A DNA stretch of 64,000 nucleotides from Paeniglutamicibacter cryotolerans (GCF_014190875.1 NZ_JACHVS010000001.1:2728001-2792000); one strand, 5' to 3'. Shown: positions 49,132 to 58,802, numbered from the stretch's first letter. Numbers and translations: made by a program. Notes: generated by a model from the sequence alone, not told the origin.

Positions 49132-51171
49132 CTACATGGGCAGGCATAATCGCAGCGCGTCGTAGATGGCGGCATGGATGTTTCGGCTGGACACCGCGTC
49201 CCCGATCCGGAACAACGCAAAGCCGGCCGAGCCTTCGGCGCGCGGTTGCCCAAGGCCCGCCAGCAGCGCCCGCTGGTCGACCTCCCCGGCGTTGGACGAA
49301 TCGGCGAGCAACTCGAAGTAGAGCTCGTCGTTGGGCAGCGTCCCGTGCTCGACGACCACGAGGTCCACCGTGCGCGTGCTCTCCAGCCCCGAGTATTCGC
49401 TGTACAGCACCGCGGTGAAGCGGCCGTCCGGTTCCCGGGTCACCGAGCGCAGCCGGTGCGCCAAGGTGATCGTGACATCGTGTTCGGAGAAGGCGCGCAG
49501 GTAGGCCGGGGAGTTCATGGAGCCGATCTCGGGGGCCAGCATGCGTTCGGGGGTGACCAGCTCCACCCGGGCCCCGGCGACGGCCAGCGACTCGGCGGCG
49601 TCCATGCCCGGCTCGGCCCCGTTGTCGTCGAAGACCAGCACCGTTTCCGGGGCCGTGCCAAGCTGGCCGAGCACGTCCCAGCAGTCGGCAACCAGATCGG
49701 CCCCCCGGGCCAGGAAGGAGGTGTTCGGCATGCCGCCGGTCGCGATCAGCACCACATCGGGATCCTCGGCAAGCACCGTCTGCCGATCCGCGTACACGCC
49801 GTAACGGAACTGGACCCCGGCCTGGGCGGCCTCGGCCACGCGCCAGTCGATGATGCCCTGCAGGTCCCGTCGGCGCGGCGACGAGGCGGCGATCAGCACC
49901 TGCCCGCCGGGTGCGTCGGCGGCCTCCAGCACCACCACGTCATGGCCGCGCTCGCCGAGCACCCTGGCGGCCTCGAGCCCGGCCGGTCCGGCGCCGACGA
50001 CCACGGCCTTCTTCCGCGGTGCAGCGGCCGGGGGCACCGTGTGCGAAAGCGTCAGCTCGCGGCCGGTCGCCGGGTTGTGGATGCACTTGGCGTCCCCGGA
50101 GGCGTAGATCGAATCCAGGCAGTAGTTGGCTCCCACGCAGGGGCGGATCCGCTCCTCCGCCCCGGCCATCAGCTTGGCTACCAGGTGCGGGTCGGCGATC
50201 TGCGCGCGGGTCATCCCGACCAGGTCCAGCAGCCCGCTGCCCACGGCATGGCGCGCCGTGGCGATGTCGGCTATCCGCGAGGCGTGCATGACCGGGATGT
50301 CCACCGCCGCCTTGATCCCCCCGGCGAAGTCCAGGAACGGGGCCGAGGCGGTGCCCATCGACGGGATGACCTTCGCGAGCGTGGCATCGGACTCGATGCT
50401 GCCCTTGATCACCGACAAGAAGTCGATGCCGTCGCACACATAGTGGCGCAGCGCCTCCAGCGCCTCCTCGCGCCCCAGCCCGCCCTCGCGGTCCTCGTCC
50501 ATGGCCATGCGGATGCCGAGGATGAATTGAGGTCCCACGGCGGCGCGCACCGCCTGGATCACCGCCCGGGGGAACGCCATCCGGTTTTCGAAGCTGCCGC
50601 CCCATTCATCGGTACGGTCGTTGGTGGCAGGGGAGAGGAACGCGTCCATGAAGTGTCCGTAGGACTGGATCTCGATGCCGTCCATGCCGGAGTCGCGGCA
50701 GCGCACAGCGGCCGCCGCATAGTCGTTGATCACGCGTTTGAGGTCCCAGGGCTCGGCGACCTTCGGGAAGGAACGGTGGGCCGGTTCGCGCATCGCCGAG
50801 GGATAGATCGCGGGCAGCCAGTCGCCGGCGTAGTTGCTGGTGCGCCGGCCCAGGTGGGTGATCTGGCACATGACGGCGGCTCCCTCGGCATGGACCTCCT
50901 CGGTGAGCCTGCGTAGCCAGCCGGTGATCTCCTGGCGATGCAGCTGCAGGTTCCCGAAAGCCGGCGGGCTGTCGGGAGAGACCACGGCGGAGCCGCCGAT
51001 CATCAGCAGGCCCGCGCCTCCCCGGGCCCGCTCCACGTGGTAGGCGCGGTAGCGGTCGGTGGGCATCCCGTCCTGCGAGTAGGCCGGTTCGTGGGAAGTG
51101 CTCACTATCCTGTTGCGCAGCTTCAGGTGCCTGATCTCGAAGCCATCCAACAGGGGATCGTTGATGCGCAT
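49132..51171 (-). CDS. dgcA: FMN/FAD oxidoreductase, dimethylglycine or N-methylproline demethylase type
   Basis: This 679-residue protein has a trimethylamine-dehydrogenase-like layout: a FMN-binding TIM barrel (about 1-360; HLKLRNRIVSTSHEPAY near 16), an iron-sulfur region with CVGANYCLDSIYASGDAKC (three cysteines, about 346-364), and FAD/NAD-binding domains starting VVVGAGPAGLEAARVLGERG (about 393-412). Homologues are DgcA (dimethylglycine demethylase) and StcD (N-methylproline demethylase). ATG 51171 gives MRINDPLLDGFEI; the frame is open upstream without homology. It is first of dgcA-gbcA-gbcB, so one operon can carry a quaternary amine down two demethylation steps, releasing formaldehyde. 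Confidence 0.82.
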   Translation of the reverse strand: MRINDPLLDGFEIRHLKLRNRIVSTSHEPAYSQDGMPTDRYRAYHVERARGGAGLLMIGGSAVVSPDSPPAFGNLQLHRQEITGWLRRLTEEVHAEGAAVMCQITHLGRRTSNYAGDWLPAIYPSAMREPAHRSFPKVAEPWDLKRVINDYAAAAVRCRDSGMDGIEIQSYGHFMDAFLSPATNDRTDEWGGSFENRMAFPRAVIQAVRAAVGPQFILGIRMAMDEDREGGLGREEALEALRHYVCDGIDFLSVIKGSIESDATLAKVIPSMGTASAPFLDFAGGIKAAVDIPVMHASRIADIATARHAVGSGLLDLVGMTRAQIADPHLVAKLMAGAEERIRPCVGANYCLDSIYASGDAKCIHNPATGRELTLSHTVPPAAAPRKKAVVVGAGPAGLEAARVLGERGHDVVVLEAADAPGGQVLIAASSPRRRDLQGIIDWRVAEAAQAGVQFRYGVYADRQTVLAEDPDVVLIATGGMPNTSFLARGADLVADCWDVLGQLGTAPETVLVFDDNGAEPGMDAAESLAVAGARVELVTPERMLAPEIGSMNSPAYLRAFSEHDVTITLAHRLRSVTREPDGRFTAVLYSEYSGLESTRTVDLVVVEHGTLPNDELYFELLADSSNAGEVDQRALLAGLGQPRAEGSAGFALFRIGDAVSSRNIHAAIYDALRLCLPM

Positions 51172-51277
51172 GCGGTGTTGCCTTCCCCGGTGCGGATCCG
51201 GCGTTGCGCGAGACCCTTTTCCCCCAGTGTTGCCCGGCCGAATGCTGAATAATAGCAAATGAAATCGCAAGATACCG

Positions 51278-51292
51278 TGTAATGTTTTTACA
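51278..51292. promoter_or_regulatory. Inverted repeat at the lysR start in the divergent lysR-dgcA region
   Basis: TGTAA (51278-51282) and TTACA (51288-51292) are a perfect inverted repeat with a 5-base spacer, ending on the lysR start codon. The whole intergenic stretch (51172-51291) is unusually A/T-rich at its right end, and a direct repeat AATAGCAA / AATCGCAA lies at about 51250-51270. These are candidate sites for autoregulation by LysR and activation of dgcA. Confidence 0.4.
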
Positions 51293-52227
51293 TGATTGAT
51301 TCGCGGCTCCACGTGCTGAGGGTGTTGGCATCCCACGGCACCGTCACCGCCACCGCCAGGGCCTTGCACTACACGCCCTCTGCCGTTTCCCACCAGCTCA
51401 GAGGGCTTTCCGAGGACCTCGGAGTGGAGCTGCTGGTGCCCGCCGGGCGCGGAGTGAAGCTGACGCCCGCCGCCCGGATCCTCCTGGCCCACGCCGATGA
51501 GCTGTTCGCCCGCTGGGAACACATCCGCGGGCTGCTCGGCACCGGGGCACCGGGCGCCGCCGGCGTGCTGCGGCTCGCCGGATTCTCCACCGCCGCGGCC
51601 GCCCTGCTGCCGCCGGTGGTCAGCGCGCTGCGCACCGCCCGGCCGGAACTTCAGGTGCGGATCATCGAGGCCGATCCGGCCGAATGCTTCGAGCTGCTCT
51701 TGGCCGACGACGCGGATCTGGCGGTCATCGTCGCGACCGGCACCACGCCGCAGGCATCGGACAGTCGGTTTGACCAGGACTTCCTGGTCGATGACCCGCT
51801 GGAGCTGCTGGTGCCCGAGGGGCACCGGCTGGCGGAGCGGCCCGGGGTGGCGCTGGCCGAGACCGCGGAGGAACGCTGGATCGTGGACCGCCCCGGGCGG
51901 CCACACCGGCAACTGGTGTTCAGTTCCTGCGCCGAGGCGGGGTTCACCCCGGTGATCGCCCACGAGGCGGCGGAGTGGGATACCGGTGCGGCCCTGGTGG
52001 CGGCGGGATTCGGTGTCTGCCTGGTGCCGCGGTTGGCGAGGCTCCCGGCCGGCTACGGCATCCGGAGGGTACCGCTGCTCGGGGACCCGGCCCCGTCACG
52101 CCATATCCGCACCGTGGTGCGCAGCGGCAGCGGTGCGCAGCCGCTGCTGGCCCAGGCCCTGGGGGTGCTCGGCGATACAGCAGCCGCAGCACGCCGGATC
52201 ACCGGAGGATCCGGTGGCGCCGGTTAG
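51292..52227 (+). CDS. LysR-family transcriptional regulator
   Basis: This 311-residue protein has an N-terminal helix-turn-helix (about 1-60, with VTATARALHYTPSAVSHQLR at about 17-36) and a periplasmic-binding-like effector domain (about 90-300, with FDQDFLVDDPLELLVPEGH near 165-183). It is divergent from the dgcA-gbcAB operon across 120 bases, which points to a role as its activator, probably with the quaternary amine or an intermediate as co-inducer. Its end overlaps the convergent ADP-ribosylglycohydrolase gene by four bases. Confidence 0.88.
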   Translation: MIDSRLHVLRVLASHGTVTATARALHYTPSAVSHQLRGLSEDLGVELLVPAGRGVKLTPAARILLAHADELFARWEHIRGLLGTGAPGAAGVLRLAGFSTAAAALLPPVVSALRTARPELQVRIIEADPAECFELLLADDADLAVIVATGTTPQASDSRFDQDFLVDDPLELLVPEGHRLAERPGVALAETAEERWIVDRPGRPHRQLVFSSCAEAGFTPVIAHEAAEWDTGAALVAAGFGVCLVPRLARLPAGYGIRRVPLLGDPAPSRHIRTVVRSGSGAQPLLAQALGVLGDTAAAARRITGGSGGAG

Positions 52228-53120
52228 GAGCCCGTTGCCGCCAGCCAGCGTGCGTGCATGCCGGTAACCAGGGGAGCGATGGACAGGGAGGCTTCCCACC
52301 CGGCCGGCAGGGCCTGGGTGCCAAGCACCGAGGCGATAAGCGCTGCGGTGAAGGAGGCCTCGTCCGGACCCGCGCCTGCTGCGATCGAGGCATTCAGAGC
52401 GGCGGGGAGCCGGGTCCCGGACGGCCCGCCGGCCGACAACGCGGCGCTGGCCACGGCGACCGCCCGGCGCAGTGCGGCCATGGCCGGTCCGTGCTGCCCG
52501 CTGCCATCGAGCATCGACGTCCACCGGGTCACGGCGGCCATGTCCGCTTCGATGCCGGAGCGCACCATCAGCGCCGCCAGTGACGCGGCTCCGTGCGCGG
52601 CATCCGTGCCGTGGGTCAGAGCCGCGGCACCGGAGGCCAGCCGGGACGTGGTTTCGGCATCGACGCGCGGCAGCAGCGCGATGGCGGCGGCGCGAGGCAG
52701 GACGCCGGGCCCGTCGGCGTCGGGGAAGACGCGGCGCCCGGTGCTGGACATCTGCGCAGAGTCCAGTCCGGAGCGTGAGCGGGGGTCGGCCGGGGAACCG
52801 ATGGGGCCCAAAGCGCCGAGCTCGTCATCGATCCAGCGCGTCAGCGGTTCGGGGGCGGAGAGCGGGAACGCACCGGTCACCGCCTTGTACCAGCGCAGCC
52901 CGGCGAGCCACATGCAGGCGGTTTCATCCGAGGCGACACCCTCGTTGGCCCACTCGATGGCTTCGAGCAGCCCGTCCATGATGAACAGGGCAAGGGTCTC
53001 GGACTCACCCGGGCCGGTGGCATCGGAACCGGCCCCGGCCCCCAGGGCGCCGGCGGCAAGCACTGCCAGCACGCGGTCGGAAAAATCGGCGGTGGGCACG
53101 AGGGCGCGGGAATCAGTCAC
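52224..53120 (-). CDS. ADP-ribosylglycohydrolase family protein
   Basis: This 298-residue protein resembles ADP-ribosylglycohydrolases, which use two magnesium ions to remove ADP-ribose from proteins or nucleotides. Seen are the helical N-terminus with LAVLAAGALGAGAGSDATG (about 18-36), GPGVLPRAAAIALL (about 137-150) and LTHGTDAAHGAASLAALMV (about 165-183). The expected acidic metal motifs (G-D-x-x-G and D-D-T near the N-terminus; D-x-D-T near the C-terminus) are poorly kept, so it may be catalytically altered. ATG 53120 is used. The gene converges on lysR. Confidence 0.72.
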   Translation of the reverse strand: MTDSRALVPTADFSDRVLAVLAAGALGAGAGSDATGPGESETLALFIMDGLLEAIEWANEGVASDETACMWLAGLRWYKAVTGAFPLSAPEPLTRWIDDELGALGPIGSPADPRSRSGLDSAQMSSTGRRVFPDADGPGVLPRAAAIALLPRVDAETTSRLASGAAALTHGTDAAHGAASLAALMVRSGIEADMAAVTRWTSMLDGSGQHGPAMAALRRAVAVASAALSAGGPSGTRLPAALNASIAAGAGPDEASFTAALIASVLGTQALPAGWEASLSIAPLVTGMHARWLAATGS

Positions 53121-53193
53121 CGAACCATTCTAGTGGCGCGCCCGGGACCGGACCGCAGCCAAGCGCCGGGTGGAACTCGATAGGCTGGGACGC

Positions 53194-54360
53194 ATGCGTA
53201 TCCTGCACACCTCCGACTGGCACCTGGGCCGTTCCTTCCACGGTGCCGGGTTGCTCGCCGCCCAGGGGCACTTCATCGACCGGCTCATCGAGACGGTCCT
53301 CGAGCACCGGGTTGACCTGGTTCTGATCAGCGGTGATGTCTATGACCGGGCGCTGCCCAACGTCGATGCCGTCGCCTTGTTCGACACGGCGCTGGGGCGG
53401 CTGCGCGCTGCCGGAGCCGCCGTCGTGGCCACCAGCGGCAACCACGACTCGGCGCTGCGCCTGGGCTTCGGTTCCTCCCTGATGGAGGCCGCCGGAGTGT
53501 TCCTGCGCACCCGGATCGAGGACCTCGACGTGCCCGCCGTTTTCGCCGCCGACGGGTTCGAGCTGCTGGTCTACGGGCTGCCCTACCTGGAACCGCGCAT
53601 GGTCGCCGAGGCGCTGGGCGTCACGGAGCCCGGGCACCCGCCGGTCATCAGGGCGGCGCTGGAGCGGGTCCGCGCCGACTGGGCCGAACGCCGGGCTGCG
53701 GCGGATCGCCCGGTGCATGCCATCGTCATGGCGCACGTCTTCGCCGCCGGTGGAGAACCGGCCGAAAGCGAACGCGCGCTGAGCATCGGCGGGCTGGACA
53801 TCGTCCCGGTGCCCTACTTCACCGACTTCGACTACGCGGCGCTCGGGCACCTGCACGGGCGCCAGAAGCTCGCGGACAACGTGCGTTACAGCGGATCGCC
53901 GATTCCCTACTCCTTCTCCGAGGCCGGGCACACCAAGGGAGCGCTGCTGCTGGAGTTCGATGCCGACGGGCTGGGGGAGGTCCAGCCGATCGACTGGCCC
54001 GCCGCCAAGCCGCTGGCGGTGCTGCGCGGGCACCTCGAGGAACTGCTCGCCGATCCGGACCTGGCCCCTGCCGAGGCCGCCTGGTGCCAGATCACGCTCA
54101 CCGATACGGACCGCCCGGCGGCGGCGATCGAACGCCTGCGCACCCGTTTTCCCGACACCCTGGCGCTGAACTTCGAACCCGAGGGCCGCGCCGAACCCCA
54201 ACACGCCAGCTACGGCGAACGCCTCGCCGCAGCCGCCACGCCGCTGCAGGTCTGCGCCGGCTTCGTCGACCACGTGCGCCAGCGCCCCGCCGATGCAGCC
54301 GAAACCGCCTTGCTTGAGCGCGTCCTGGCCGACGCTACGGCAGCGGCGGTGACCCGATGA
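53194..54360 (+). CDS. sbcD: Exonuclease SbcCD subunit D
   Basis: SbcD (388 residues, Mre11 family) is the Mn2+-dependent nuclease that opens DNA hairpins and palindromes with SbcC. Phosphoesterase motifs are visible in order: HTSDWHLGRSFHG (about 4-16), ISGDVYDRALPN (about 47-58), SGNHDS (about 81-86), and GHLHGRQ (about 219-225). ATG 53194 gives MRILHTSDWH, the usual start. It ends four bases into sbcC (ATGA), a coupled operon. Confidence 0.95.
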   Translation: MRILHTSDWHLGRSFHGAGLLAAQGHFIDRLIETVLEHRVDLVLISGDVYDRALPNVDAVALFDTALGRLRAAGAAVVATSGNHDSALRLGFGSSLMEAAGVFLRTRIEDLDVPAVFAADGFELLVYGLPYLEPRMVAEALGVTEPGHPPVIRAALERVRADWAERRAAADRPVHAIVMAHVFAAGGEPAESERALSIGGLDIVPVPYFTDFDYAALGHLHGRQKLADNVRYSGSPIPYSFSEAGHTKGALLLEFDADGLGEVQPIDWPAAKPLAVLRGHLEELLADPDLAPAEAAWCQITLTDTDRPAAAIERLRTRFPDTLALNFEPEGRAEPQHASYGERLAAAATPLQVCAGFVDHVRQRPADAAETALLERVLADATAAAVTR

Positions 54361-57300
54361 GGGTGCACCACCTGTCCGTCCAGGCCTTCGGTCCGTTCGC
54401 CACGCGCCAGGAGATCGACTTCGACGGGCTCTCCGCCGCCGGATTGTTCCTGCTCAACGGCGAAACCGGGGCCGGAAAGACCAGCATCCTCGACGCGATC
54501 TGCTATGCGCTCTATGCCGGGCTGCCCGGGGAGCGCGAGGGAAGCAAGTCGTTGCGCTCCGATCATGCGGAGCCCGGACTGGCCCCGGAGGTCATGTGCG
54601 AATTCAGCACCGGTTCCCGGCGTTTCGAGGTCACCCGCTCGCCGGCCTGGGCCCGCCCGGCCAAGCGCGGCTCCGGAACCACCACCGCCCAGGCCCAAAG
54701 CCGGCTGCGCGAGCTCGTCGACGGCGCCTGGGTGGAGAAATCGACGCGCAACGACGAGGTCGCCGCTGAACTGCTGGCGGCCATCGGGTTGGGCAAGGAC
54801 GAATTCACCAAGGTCGCGATGCTGCCCCAGGGCGCCTTTGCCGCGTTCCTGCGCGCCAAGGACAAGGAGCGCGAGGCGCTGCTGAAGTCCCTCTTCGACA
54901 CCAGCACCTATGGTGCCGTCGAAGCGTTGCTCGCCGATGAACTGAACGCCGCCAAGGCAGCGGCCGCCGATGCCGAGGCTGGGCACGACGCCGCCCGTTC
55001 GGCGCTGCTGGCAGATGCCCGGGCCTCGCTCGCCGAGGACGGGGGGGAAGCGGTCATCGCGACCGGTCCCGCCGAGGGCCACCCGGTGCCCGATGACGCC
55101 GAACTCGGAGCGCTGCTCACTGCCCGCCTGGCCGAACGCACGGCGCTGCTCCGGGAGGCCGAACACGCGGCCACCGCCGCGGCCGACGCGGCCGCCGGGC
55201 ATGCGGCGGAGCTTGAACGCCGCGCGGCCGACCACCGGCGCCTGGCCGAACTCGATGCGCTGCGGGCCACGCACGAACGGGGCGCCGCCGGGGCCATCGA
55301 ACTGGAAACGGCACTGGCCCTGCACGCCGCGGCAGCGGCCGTCGCCCCGGTGCTCGAAGACCGGGACCGGGCACTTGCCGACGCGGCCGAGGCCGCCGCC
55401 GCGCAGGCCACGGCGCTGGACCGCGTGAAGGCCCACGAGTGGGCGGCCGGCTACCTGGCCGGGGCCGGGGAGCCTCGGGGCACGGCGCAGCAGGCCACGG
55501 CCGCCACCCGCATCGCCACCGAGGAAGCCGCCGTGCTGGAGGCGTCGCTTCCCGACGAGGCTGCCCTGGCGGCCGGGGAACGCGAGCTGGCAACGGCCGC
55601 CACGGAGTCCGCCGGCCTCGTCGAAACGGTGGCATCGCTCGAGGCCGAAATCACGGAGCTGGAGACCGGCATCCCGATCATGCGCGAACGGCTCGAGGGC
55701 CAGCGGGCACTTGGTGCCCGGGCCGCCGAGCTGAAAACGGTGGTGGACGCCGCCGAGGTACGTGTGGCGGCCGTAGCCGCCTGTGCCACCGCGGAAAAGC
55801 AGCGGATCAAGTCCGAAACGGCGTTCCTGGCAGCCAAGGAGGACCGGCTCGTCGAGGAATCCACCGTGCTTCAGATCGGGCGCACCCGGCTGGGGCAGGC
55901 GGCGGCGGCGCTCGCCCGGACGCTGCGCGACGGGTGCGCCTGCCCGGTCTGCGGTGCCGTGCAGCACCCGGCGCCGGCTGACACGGGGGACGGCGACCTG
56001 CTCGGCGAGGAAGACGAGGAGGCGGCACGCGCCGTCCTGAAAAAGGCGGCCGCGGTGCAGGAGAAAGCCGAAAAGGCGCTGCAGTCCGCCCGGGACAAGG
56101 AAAGTGTGGCCCGTGGCAAGGCCGGGGGCCTCGATGCCCGCACGGCCGACCGGCAGCTGGAGACGGCCAGGTCCGAGCACCGCGAGTGTGCGCTGTCGCT
56201 GAAGGAATCAAAGCGCGCCAAGGCGGAGTTGGAGCTGGCGGAGGCGCGGCTGAAAACGATCTCCGCCGAGGCTTCCACCCGGGCCACCGAGCTCGGCGTG
56301 CTGCGCGCCCGCATCGAACACCTGCGCACCGAGGGCGCCCGCCTGGGGGCGAAGCTTTCCGGGCTGCGCGCCGGTGCCGGAACACTGAAGGTCCGTCACC
56401 TGCAAGTGCGGGAGGCGGCCGAACGCCTTGATGCGCTGGCAGCAGCACGCTCCGGTGCCGCCACTGCCGAACGCGCCGCCGGGTCCGCCGCCCGGCGCTG
56501 GGCGGCGGCACGCGCCGGCGCGTCCTTTGCCGATGACGGGGCCCACGCCAGCGCACTGCTTCCGGCCGCCGAGGCGGCGGCCCAAGCCCAGCTGCTGGAG
56601 AGCCGCCGGGCGGAGGCGATCACGCTGCGGGTCTGGGAAGCGGCGCCCGAGGTGGCCCGGGCCCGCGCCGACGCTGCTGCCGGCATCGGCGCACCGGAAC
56701 CCGGACTCCTTGACGCGGCCCGGGGAGCCGTCGAATCGGCAAATGCCACCCGCGACGCCGCGGTGCGTGCCGCAGCGGTGCTCGGGGACTATGCGCGCCG
56801 ACTGCATGCGGCACGCCGTGACCTGGAAGCGCTGGCCATGGCCCGGGGCCCGCTGCTCAAACGCCTGGCCACGGCGAAGTCCATGGCGGAGCTGGCCCGC
56901 GGCGGCGGGGAGAACCGGCTGAAGATGTCGCTGAGCACCTACGTGCTGGCCGCCCGGCTGGAGGCCGTCGCGCTGGCGGCCACCGAGCGCCTGGCGGTGA
57001 TGACGTCCCAGCGCTACGCCCTGGTGCACGACGACGGGCCCAAGGGCAACTCCCGCTCCGGGCTCGGGCTCCATGTGCTCGATGCCTGGACCGGTCAGCG
57101 CCGCGACACCCAGACGCTCTCCGGAGGCGAATCGTTCATGGCCTCGCTGGCCCTGGCGTTGGGCCTGGCCGATGTCATCGCGCACCAGTCCGGCGGCATC
57201 GACATCGAGACGCTGTTCGTCGACGAGGGCTTCGGCTCGCTCGACGAGGAGACGCTCGAGCAGGTCATGGACGCACTGGAGAACCTGCGCAGCGGCGGGA

Positions 57301-57413
57301 GGGTTGTGGGGCTGGTGAGCCACGTCGCAGACATGAAGCAGCGCATCACCACTCAACTGCGGGTCCACAAGGGACGTAACGGATCCACCGTGTCGCTGCA
57401 CCTCGGGGGCTGA
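54357..57413 (+). CDS. sbcC: Exonuclease SbcCD subunit C (SMC-family ATPase)
   Basis: SbcC (1018 residues, Rad50 family) is the ATPase and DNA-tethering partner of SbcD. Walker A is NGETGAGKTSI (about 35-45); long Ala/Glu-rich coiled coils (about 180-880) flank the zinc hook CACPVCGA (about 526-533). The head domain resumes with the signature LSGGESFMASLALALGLAD (about 921-939) and Walker B/D-loop LFVDEGFGSLDEETL (about 954-968). Composition of the coiled coil is very Ala-rich, in line with the GC content. It overlaps sbcD by four bases. Confidence 0.95.
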   Translation: MRVHHLSVQAFGPFATRQEIDFDGLSAAGLFLLNGETGAGKTSILDAICYALYAGLPGEREGSKSLRSDHAEPGLAPEVMCEFSTGSRRFEVTRSPAWARPAKRGSGTTTAQAQSRLRELVDGAWVEKSTRNDEVAAELLAAIGLGKDEFTKVAMLPQGAFAAFLRAKDKEREALLKSLFDTSTYGAVEALLADELNAAKAAAADAEAGHDAARSALLADARASLAEDGGEAVIATGPAEGHPVPDDAELGALLTARLAERTALLREAEHAATAAADAAAGHAAELERRAADHRRLAELDALRATHERGAAGAIELETALALHAAAAAVAPVLEDRDRALADAAEAAAAQATALDRVKAHEWAAGYLAGAGEPRGTAQQATAATRIATEEAAVLEASLPDEAALAAGERELATAATESAGLVETVASLEAEITELETGIPIMRERLEGQRALGARAAELKTVVDAAEVRVAAVAACATAEKQRIKSETAFLAAKEDRLVEESTVLQIGRTRLGQAAAALARTLRDGCACPVCGAVQHPAPADTGDGDLLGEEDEEAARAVLKKAAAVQEKAEKALQSARDKESVARGKAGGLDARTADRQLETARSEHRECALSLKESKRAKAELELAEARLKTISAEASTRATELGVLRARIEHLRTEGARLGAKLSGLRAGAGTLKVRHLQVREAAERLDALAAARSGAATAERAAGSAARRWAAARAGASFADDGAHASALLPAAEAAAQAQLLESRRAEAITLRVWEAAPEVARARADAAAGIGAPEPGLLDAARGAVESANATRDAAVRAAAVLGDYARRLHAARRDLEALAMARGPLLKRLATAKSMAELARGGGENRLKMSLSTYVLAARLEAVALAATERLAVMTSQRYALVHDDGPKGNSRSGLGLHVLDAWTGQRRDTQTLSGGESFMASLALALGLADVIAHQSGGIDIETLFVDEGFGSLDEETLEQVMDALENLRSGGRVVGLVSHVADMKQRITTQLRVHKGRNGSTVSLHLGG

Positions 57414-57516
57414 GCCCCGGCGCCGGTGGCGCGGGATAGACTCGGTGCATAACGATTTGAGGGAACGGTGTGCCGGGGGTGGGACGGGACACATCGACTC
57501 AAGGAACCTAAAGCAC

Positions 57517-58797
57517 ATGAACAAGTCATTGACCGGCCCCGGCGCCCCGAACGGTAGCGGCGGCGCCGGTTTCCGCGAGCTGGTGGTGATGGCAGGCCCC
57601 GCCTTCTTCCCACTGGCCTTCTTCGCCCGGCTCCCGCTGGCCATGCTGACGGTCGGCTCGCTGACACTGGTCGCCGGAGCCACCGGATCCTATGCACTGG
57701 GCGGACTTTCCGCCGCGATGGTCGGCCTCGGCTCGGCCTTTGGCGGTCCGCTGCTGGGGTACATGGCCGACCGGATCGGGCAGCGCAAGGTGCTGCTGCC
57801 TCTGGCGCTGGCCAACCCCGCGGCCATCCTGGCCCTCATGGTCATCGGCGGATCCGGCACCAACATCGGGCTGATGGTGCTGGCCAGCCTGCTCTGCGGC
57901 GCGTTATCCCCGCAGGTCGGGCCGCTGGCCCGCGTGCGCTGGATGGCGATGACAGCCGGGCGCCCTAACTCCGGGCGCGAACTCTCCACCGCGCTGAGCT
58001 ACGAGGGCACCGCCGATGAACTGACCTTCGTGATGGGACCGGCCCTGGTCGGGCTGCTGGCGGCGACCATCGCCCCCTGGCTGCCGCTGGCGATCGCCGC
58101 CGCACTGACCCTGGTGCTGGTCCCGCTCTTCGCCCTGCACCACAGTGCCACCCGCGCCCATCCCGGCCCGGGCTCCGCAGCGGCAGCCAAGCCCACCGGC
58201 GACCAGGTGCTGCGCGTGGCCCTTGCCGTGACCGGAATGATCGGCATGGGCACCTACTTCGGTGCGATGTCGGCCGGGACCATTGCCTTCGCCGGTTCGC
58301 TGGGCAACGCGAGCGCCGGCGGGCTGCTCTACGCCGCCATGGGTCTGACCTCCGCCTGTGCCGCGCTCTCCGTGGCGTTTTGGCCGCAGAGCTGGCCGCA
58401 GGCCAACCGCTGGATCTTGGCCGGCGGGCTGCTCTTCCCGCTGGTGCTGCTGCTGCACCTGCCTACCACGCTTGCCCCGATGGTCGTGGTGCTGCTGCTG
58501 GTCGGCATCCCCGTGGGTCCGATCATGGTCACCATCTTCACCGTCGGCGGTGCGGCCGCGCCGGCGGGCCGGCTGGGCACGGTAATGACCATGCTGTCCT
58601 CGGGCATCGTCGTGGGCACGGCGATCGGCAACGGGCTGGCCGGGACGCTGGCCGATTCGGTCGGCTTCCGCGGCGCGTACTGGGTTGCAGCGGCCGCCGC
58701 CTTGCTGCTCTTCGCCGCCGGACTCGGCACTGCCATCCTGCACCGGGTGGATCTGCGTGCCGGGAAGGAACACCCGACCCGTCGCCGCGTGGGCTGA
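57517..58797 (+). CDS. MFS transporter
   Basis: This 426-residue carrier has about 12 membrane helices. The loop between helices 2 and 3 carries YMADRIGQRKVLLPLA (G-x3-D-R-x-G-R-R-like), the main family signature. ATG 57517 (MNKSLTGPGAPNG) is preferred over 57445, since an upstream start would add residues with no transporter character and lies close to the sbcC end. Homologues are uncharacterised actinobacterial exporters. The downstream iclR gene converges with six bases between. Confidence 0.85.
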   Translation: MNKSLTGPGAPNGSGGAGFRELVVMAGPAFFPLAFFARLPLAMLTVGSLTLVAGATGSYALGGLSAAMVGLGSAFGGPLLGYMADRIGQRKVLLPLALANPAAILALMVIGGSGTNIGLMVLASLLCGALSPQVGPLARVRWMAMTAGRPNSGRELSTALSYEGTADELTFVMGPALVGLLAATIAPWLPLAIAAALTLVLVPLFALHHSATRAHPGPGSAAAAKPTGDQVLRVALAVTGMIGMGTYFGAMSAGTIAFAGSLGNASAGGLLYAAMGLTSACAALSVAFWPQSWPQANRWILAGGLLFPLVLLLHLPTTLAPMVVVLLLVGIPVGPIMVTIFTVGGAAAPAGRLGTVMTMLSSGIVVGTAIGNGLAGTLADSVGFRGAYWVAAAAALLLFAAGLGTAILHRVDLRAGKEHPTRRRVG

Positions 58798-58802
58798 TCC
58801 GG

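Noticed and set aside
54210..56180. 656-codon minus-strand frame opposite sbcD/sbcC
   Set aside because: Gly/Arg-rich shadow of the Ala-rich coiled coil; sbcC is clearly real.
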